Position numbers and translations under genes: made by a program. From Patescibacteria group bacterium UBA1875 (GTDB lineage: Bacteria; Patescibacteriota; CPR2; UBA1875): DNA of 26,129 nt. Each line of letters starts with the position of its first letter. Within the stretch, counting starts at the first letter, position 1. This document shows positions 20,860 through 26,129 of the stretch, in pieces. The stretch is taken from assembly GCA_002338125.1 (NCBI GenBank), contig DDHN01000006.1:10467-36595 (forward strand), in the 5' to 3' direction. A model generated the notes under the pieces. The model worked only from the letters and a program-made list of their open reading frames with translations, did no database searches and was not told where the DNA came from.

Positions 20860-23800
20860 ATGGGAAAGCGTTTTACGTCTATCTTACATAACATACGCTT
20901 CTATACTACTCATCACCTACATCTAAAAGCTACTAAATGGAGTTGGTACAAAATTTGGCATGATAAAAAGTATTCTCATCATGTTCATCTTTTAATTTTC
21001 TTTGTTTATACCGCCTCAGTCATATTTGCAGCGTTTGTTTTACCAGGCAGATCTTACGCTGCTTTAACGGAACAGAATCTAACAATTGATACGGAAGCAG
21101 AATTTAACAATGGGACCTTTTCGAATTCGGTGGTTAACGGTGATCAAGTGGAATTGGAGCCTGTTACATTATCTAATTCGGGCGGAGGAGATTGGGATTA
21201 CAGAAGTAAGATAACAATTGATAACACAGCTGGCTCTGAACTAACTGATTATCAGATATCAGTTGATTCAGAGAAAGACCTAGTTGGACACTGGAATTTT
21301 GATGAGAATTCAGGAACTACGGCCTATGATTCGAGTTGGCGGGGGAATGACGCAACTTTATATAATGGGGCGAATCCAAATGTAGAAGGGAAGTACGGCA
21401 ATGGGATTAGTTTTGACGGAATTAATGATTACATTAAGGTAGTCTCGGATTCTTTTATCTCTGATAAATTTTCAGCAATTGCTTGGATAAAAACTGATGT
21501 GGCTACTGCTGGAACTATTTTCTCTTATACCAACCCATCTGCCTATTATGGATGGTCGGCGATAACACTAAACACAGGAAACGTAAGGTTTTATACTCAT
21601 AATAATGTTGGTGGATCAATTGTAACTCTTGATTCAAACGCCTTAGTGAATGATGGCAAATGGCATCAAATTGTTTTTGTTGAAGATAACACTAATATGA
21701 AAATCTATATTGATGGCCTGCTAGATGCTTCAATCGCTTCTGGCACTAAGCAGTGGACGACATCAATGGCTCTTTATCAAGGGGCTAGGAGGCCAGAACA
21801 TGTAAGTCCAACTAGTTGGTTCAGCGGCATTATCGATAACTCAAAAATCTACAATAGGGATCTTTCTGCTACCGAAGTTTGGAATGAATATCATCAACAA
21901 AAACCTTTAAAGTTTAATAATTTTCAGCTAGACGGTGATGATATTAGGTTTACAGATAGTGATGGTAAGACGGAACTAAACTACTGGCTAGAAAACTTCA
22001 ATAACACATCAATCGGTGAAAAGAATTATAAGGCTTGGGTGAAAGTAGACGTAGGAGCGGGGGCTACTAAAGATATTTATATGTATTATGGGAATTCGAG
22101 TGCAACAAGTTCGTCAAATGGCAATAATGTATTTGATTTGTATGAAGATGGAGATGGTGAAATTAATAGCAATCTTATCATCAATACCTCAGGGACAGCT
22201 AACGTTATGAACAGTGTTTCGAAAATTCATGGAGTTTCTGGTTCAACGGATAGTGGCTACATTTTTGGAAAAGAACAAGGTTCAAGCTCTTATTGTGCAT
22301 CAACTAAGGTTGCACAGACATCGGATCCATCAGATTCTTCGAGTTTAAATGTGTTAAGTGTTTACGATGGCTCATCTGTACCAATCCCAATGGCAAACAC
22401 AAGCTTCAATCCTGGCGTTCGTATTGAAATTGCACGAAATTCTCCGAATAATGCTTATTCGAATATGTTTTATCTTCATTATTTGAATTCGTCTGGTAAT
22501 CATTATTTCTGGCATGGTGTAAGTGGCTGGAGTACCAGTACAGCTTCAACAAGATTTCTTGGTGGCTCTGGTGAATATCAGGTTATAAACTGCTTTGATG
22601 GTGATAAGTATACCCTAGATATTAAAAATAGCAATGGGAAGTCTGTAATCAATGGTCCGGCCTATATTAATTCATCCGATGTTTATGCTTTTTCTAATGG
22701 TAGAGTAATTTACTCAGGCGATCCATTTACCAGTCATTATTATCTAGGTCAAAATTTTGATGATTATTATATTACTACTTTGGCGAATAATCAGCCAATC
22801 ATCACTGAGTACTCTGGTTTTATTCGCATGCCATATAAAAAAGAGATTGTTTTTGACACAACTGCTTCTGGTGCTAGTGTAGCTACTGATCAATATAATT
22901 TCCCGGTAGCGATCGAAATTAATTCTTCAAGTTGGCCAGATCAATCGGAAAGGGATGCCTTCTTTAATAATGCTGGCGCAAATGGCAAAAGCATTCAATT
23001 TTGGGATTCAGGTGAAACTTACTTGTTGGATTATGAGGTCGAATACTTCGATAGTGTTAGTAAGGAAGCACTATACTGGGTAAAGGTTCCTAAGATAGAC
23101 GGGAACTCTAATACTGACAAGATAGAGGTTGCTTATGGTAAAGACTATGATCTAGAGTTTGATGATATTCCAGCTGTTTGGAGCAATGGATACCTAGGGG
23201 TTTATCATCATGCTGATGGTTCAAATTCAGTTAGTTCTAGTTATCCAATGTCTGTTTTTGGCGCTACTGTGATAAATTCAGATCTAGGAAAGGCACATAT
23301 CCTTGATGGTGATAACGATTATCTATTATTAAATAATACCACTGATGATATTTCTTTCTCATTAGAGGTCTATGGTAAAAAACTTGATAATCAATATAAT
23401 AGTGCCTATTTTAAAGGCTATTATATATTATCAACAAATGCCCAGTACAGCTTAATTAATTTTGAATATAATGATAATTTACCTGAATTTGTCGTCCGTT
23501 TAAACTCTAACCAAGTAAAAGCCAAGGCTACTCAGACAATCAATAATAATCAGTTCTATTATCTAGCTGGAGTAAAAGATACTTCTAATTTGAAATTATT
23601 TGTTAACAATGATGAAAAGATAACAGCTACAGGGGCTCCCAATCCTTCGAGTGGCTATGGATGGTACACGGTCCAGAATCCCAATAACATGGTCTACTAT
23701 CCTAATGTAGTTTACAGCGAGACTAGGTACTCAGCTTTTGCTAGAACTGATGATTGGATGAAACTATCATATTTCTCTATGGCTAAAACAATATTTAGTG

Positions 23801-26129
23801 GCGATGGGATGATAAACTTCGGGTCTCAAATGGCTGCAAATTATCAACCATTTGGCTATCAAACCTCTGGAACCTATACTTCTTCTTCAACGATAGCCAC
23901 GAATGTAATAGATATGGGTTGGATAGGAAGCGGTTCTTGGTCAACAGTCGTCGATAATTTTACCGCTTCTGTTACTATACCGTCAGCTGAAGAGAGCATT
24001 ACTTTTGAAGCCAAAACAGGTCATGACCATGACGGGGACGGGACAATCACTTGGGCTGGAACTTGGCAAAACTTAGGGACAGCAACTACTACTGGTACGT
24101 TTGTTGGCAATAATACGGCCTGGGATGCCCTTGATGATGATACTGCAGGTTATTCTTGGAACTATCTGCAAGTTAGAGCTACACTTTCCTCAACTGATGG
24201 AGCTTCTACCCCCGTCATTTCTTCCTATACTATTACTTTTGGAACCGATATTACTGATCCAGTTAATCCTACCTCAGCTACTGCCTATACCAACAATACC
24301 AAAGGTACTGAAATAACAAACAACACCTTTACTAATGAAGAAACCCCATATCTTGAATGGGCTGGGGCGAGTGATGGAGTAGGAGAGTCAGGGCTTGACT
24401 GCTACTATATATATTTTGGCACTGATATAAATGCTGACCCAGAGACAGCCGGTCTTGAAATCGGCGGTAATAATTGCCACACAAGTGAGAATATGGATTT
24501 GACTACTGTTGATACTAATCCCCTGGTAACTGCCTCATCGGGTGATATTTTCTATTTGCGGATAGATACAAAAGATATAGCCGGAAATGTTAATGATATG
24601 CCAAATGGTCAAGCGTTGTTTACCTACAAATTTGATGAAACTGAACCCACAAACCCAACACAAATTAATCGTAATCCAGTTGGTTGGACTAATGTTAACT
24701 CCTTCTCTTTCGATTGGCCAAGTGAAGGTGAAGAGAATGGTGGTAGCGATATTCACTCCACTGTTTGTGGTTATGAATACAAGAGAGGCAATGGCACAGA
24801 TTCATGGAGCTATACCACGAATACTGATGTTGCCGGTATCGAAGCTTATCAAAATGGCACCAACGTTTTTATGTTAAGAGCGAAAGACTGTGCAGGCAAT
24901 GTAGCTGACTCAACTTTGAACACTAATTATTATTATTCAGCTAATGCTCCTTCTGAACCCCAAAATCTTACTGTTACGCCTAATAGTAATACTAGTAATG
25001 CGTTTAATTTCACTTGGGATAAGCCCTTTTCATATAACGAGGGGATAAAGGGTTATCGATGGAGTATAAATGCTTTGCCATCAGTTGATAATACCGTCTA
25101 TTTAGCTTCTAGCGGTGAGCCAACTTCAACCGGTGTTATCGCTGCGGCAACTCAACAAGGTTTAAATACTTTTTATGTTGTAGCTATCGATAATACTGAT
25201 AATGTTAACTATGCTAACTTTGCTTCGATCCAATTCGAATGTAATACAGCAGCGCCAGGGGCCCCCTTAAATCCTGTTATCTCCGATATTTCAAATCGAG
25301 AAACGGAAAACTGGGCTTTGGCTATTTCTTGGAACACTCCAGTTGGCGGAGGAGCGGTTGATCATTATCGAATTTATCGATCTACTGATGATGTTAATTA
25401 TGCCCAAGTGGGAACTTCCACTACGACCACTTTTGCTGAGTCCGGTCTTTCTAACGAAATTCTCTATTACTACAAGATATATGCAGTTGATAATGCTGCT
25501 AGTTTATCGGCTCCTTCAACAATTGTATCAGATCAACCTACTGGTAAGTTCACTGAGCCACCGGCAATAGTCTCTGGCCCAAATGTAACGGCTACTGCTG
25601 TCGGTGCGATTGTTACTTGGAGTACCGATAGACCTTCGTCAAGTTTTGTTGAGTACTCAAAAGATACTTCCTACTCTCTCTCAAATGGTTCCTTAGCGCC
25701 GCTAACTTCACATACCGTAGAGCTTTCTGGCCTTGATCCATCTTCTACATATAATTTTAGGGTTCAATCTTTGGATGAGAATCGTGATTATGCTGCCTCT
25801 GAGGCCTATTCCCAAAACTATACCTTTGCCACTTCGGCAGCTCCTGGAATATCGGAAGTTAAGATATCCGATATTTCTCTCTCATCAGCTATCGTCTCTT
25901 GGAAGACTACTTCCTCAGCTACTTCCGCGATAAAATACGGGGTATCTACTTCATATGGTCAAGAAGTTGTTGATAAGTCTAGTTCACAAACAACTCTTCA
26001 TACTATTAAGCTCTCGAACCTAAATCATTCAACTACTTATAATTTCAAAATCACTGGAACCGATATTGACAACAACTATATGGAATCTGATAATTATGTT
26101 TTTTCTACCCTAACCTACCCTCGTATCTC
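20860..26129 (+). CDS. Giant secreted surface protein (DUF2341, LamG, fibronectin III), 3' end outside window
   Basis: The frame is open from ATG 20860 through the window end: 1756 codons with no stop. N-terminus: a 43-residue basic, His- and Trp-rich segment (THHLHLK, WSWYKIWHDKKYSHH) before a hydrophobic span (44-60) and a probable signal cleavage after RSYA (about 67). Residues 112-131 start a DUF2341 domain (WDYRSKITIDN), interrupted by a LamG/concanavalin-like domain (about 140-345, LVGHWNFDENSG, FDGINDYIKV, WHQIVFVEDNTNMKIYIDG), and resume at DDIRFTDSDG (360) to KDIYMYYGN. A second DUF2341-like unit (about 659-764) is followed by a degenerate LamG-like region. After about 1035 come Ig-like parts with a HDHDGDGT acidic loop, then fibronectin III-like domains from about 1365, 1466, 1567 and 1661. 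Likely an adhesin or S-layer-type protein; the C-terminal anchor is not seen. Shine-Dalgarno before ATG 20860 is poor. Confidence 0.88.
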   Translation, partial: MGKRFTSILHNIRFYTTHHLHLKATKWSWYKIWHDKKYSHHVHLLIFFVYTASVIFAAFVLPGRSYAALTEQNLTIDTEAEFNNGTFSNSVVNGDQVELEPVTLSNSGGGDWDYRSKITIDNTAGSELTDYQISVDSEKDLVGHWNFDENSGTTAYDSSWRGNDATLYNGANPNVEGKYGNGISFDGINDYIKVVSDSFISDKFSAIAWIKTDVATAGTIFSYTNPSAYYGWSAITLNTGNVRFYTHNNVGGSIVTLDSNALVNDGKWHQIVFVEDNTNMKIYIDGLLDASIASGTKQWTTSMALYQGARRPEHVSPTSWFSGIIDNSKIYNRDLSATEVWNEYHQQKPLKFNNFQLDGDDIRFTDSDGKTELNYWLENFNNTSIGEKNYKAWVKVDVGAGATKDIYMYYGNSSATSSSNGNNVFDLYEDGDGEINSNLIINTSGTANVMNSVSKIHGVSGSTDSGYIFGKEQGSSSYCASTKVAQTSDPSDSSSLNVLSVYDGSSVPIPMANTSFNPGVRIEIARNSPNNAYSNMFYLHYLNSSGNHYFWHGVSGWSTSTASTRFLGGSGEYQVINCFDGDKYTLDIKNSNGKSVINGPAYINSSDVYAFSNGRVIYSGDPFTSHYYLGQNFDDYYITTLANNQPIITEYSGFIRMPYKKEIVFDTTASGASVATDQYNFPVAIEINSSSWPDQSERDAFFNNAGANGKSIQFWDSGETYLLDYEVEYFDSVSKEALYWVKVPKIDGNSNTDKIEVAYGKDYDLEFDDIPAVWSNGYLGVYHHADGSNSVSSSYPMSVFGATVINSDLGKAHILDGDNDYLLLNNTTDDISFSLEVYGKKLDNQYNSAYFKGYYILSTNAQYSLINFEYNDNLPEFVVRLNSNQVKAKATQTINNNQFYYLAGVKDTSNLKLFVNNDEKITATGAPNPSSGYGWYTVQNPNNMVYYPNVVYSETRYSAFARTDDWMKLSYFSMAKTIFSGDGMINFGSQMAANYQPFGYQTSGTYTSSSTIATNVIDMGWIGSGSWSTVVDNFTASVTIPSAEESITFEAKTGHDHDGDGTITWAGTWQNLGTATTTGTFVGNNTAWDALDDDTAGYSWNYLQVRATLSSTDGASTPVISSYTITFGTDITDPVNPTSATAYTNNTKGTEITNNTFTNEETPYLEWAGASDGVGESGLDCYYIYFGTDINADPETAGLEIGGNNCHTSENMDLTTVDTNPLVTASSGDIFYLRIDTKDIAGNVNDMPNGQALFTYKFDETEPTNPTQINRNPVGWTNVNSFSFDWPSEGEENGGSDIHSTVCGYEYKRGNGTDSWSYTTNTDVAGIEAYQNGTNVFMLRAKDCAGNVADSTLNTNYYYSANAPSEPQNLTVTPNSNTSNAFNFTWDKPFSYNEGIKGYRWSINALPSVDNTVYLASSGEPTSTGVIAAATQQGLNTFYVVAIDNTDNVNYANFASIQFECNTAAPGAPLNPVISDISNRETENWALAISWNTPVGGGAVDHYRIYRSTDDVNYAQVGTSTTTTFAESGLSNEILYYYKIYAVDNAASLSAPSTIVSDQPTGKFTEPPAIVSGPNVTATAVGAIVTWSTDRPSSSFVEYSKDTSYSLSNGSLAPLTSHTVELSGLDPSSTYNFRVQSLDENRDYAASEAYSQNYTFATSAAPGISEVKISDISLSSAIVSWKTTSSATSAIKYGVSTSYGQEVVDKSSSQTTLHTIKLSNLNHSTTYNFKITGTDIDNNYMESDNYVFSTLTYPRI

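Noticed and set aside
20860..26129. A frameshifted or decayed region, since short frames appear in this stretch on both strands
   Set aside because: One frame is open throughout and reads as coherent domains at several checked points (21001, 22201, 23401, 24001, 26101); it simply runs past the window end.

Overview
This window reads as a chromosome piece of a low-GC bacterium of the Patescibacteria (Candidate Phyla Radiation) type. Pointers are: a large-subunit rRNA interrupted by a self-splicing group I intron, very tight gene packing with overlapping genes, surface proteins with a long His/Trp/Lys-rich N-terminus, sortase with LPXTG-like anchoring, a DUF2207 protein ending in Gly-rich GGGGGGSW, and promoters whose -10 box lies only six bases before the start codon. 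UGA is used as a normal stop (sortase and GGDEF genes), so this is not a UGA-recoding lineage. The phylum is inferred from these traits, not measured.

Layout. 1-1740: 3' part of the 23S rRNA split by a group I intron at the I-CreI target site, an intron-borne I-CreI-like homing endonuclease broken by one TAA, the 23S-5S spacer, 5S rRNA and a terminator. 1845-2042: small KGG-repeat protein. 2200-5633: a 7-TM membrane protein, then an ATP-grasp (RimK-like) ligase fused to a retropepsin-like protease; a DUF1704 metallopeptidase converges on them and overlaps by 14 bp. 5692-10413: Ca2+-type P-ATPase, sortase and an LPKTG-tailed beta-propeller surface protein, probably one operon. 10391-11602: U32-family protein (TrhP/RlhA-like). 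11742-11969: small Cys-rich protein. 12000-12300: a region with a near-consensus promoter, no convincing gene and several strong helices, a candidate structured RNA. 12314-12856: membrane-anchored Ig-like protein. 12861-14295 (minus): def-fmt operon. 14394-15593: baeRF/host-attachment-like protein, rubrerythrin and a 32-residue membrane peptide. 15658-18766: DUF2207 protein, DUF389 protein and a GGDEF diguanylate cyclase. 18758-20719 (minus): PriA. 20860 to the window end: the open-ended first 1756 codons of a giant secreted multidomain adhesin-like protein (DUF2341, LamG, fibronectin III).

Themes. Much of the window concerns the cell surface and protein end modification: sortase with a substrate, a giant surface protein, DUF2207, Ig-like anchor, peptide ligase with two unrelated proteases, deformylase and Met-tRNA formyltransferase. 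Two kinds of translation start can be told apart. Operon-internal and small genes mostly have Shine-Dalgarno sequences, while seven promoter-proximal genes have a -10 hexamer exactly six bases before ATG and no usable Shine-Dalgarno, which predicts leaderless mRNAs. The least explained items are the structured RNA region at 12035-12300, the ligase/protease cluster at 2200-5633, the palindrome in the divergent promoter at 5656-5669, and the intron with its recently broken endonuclease.
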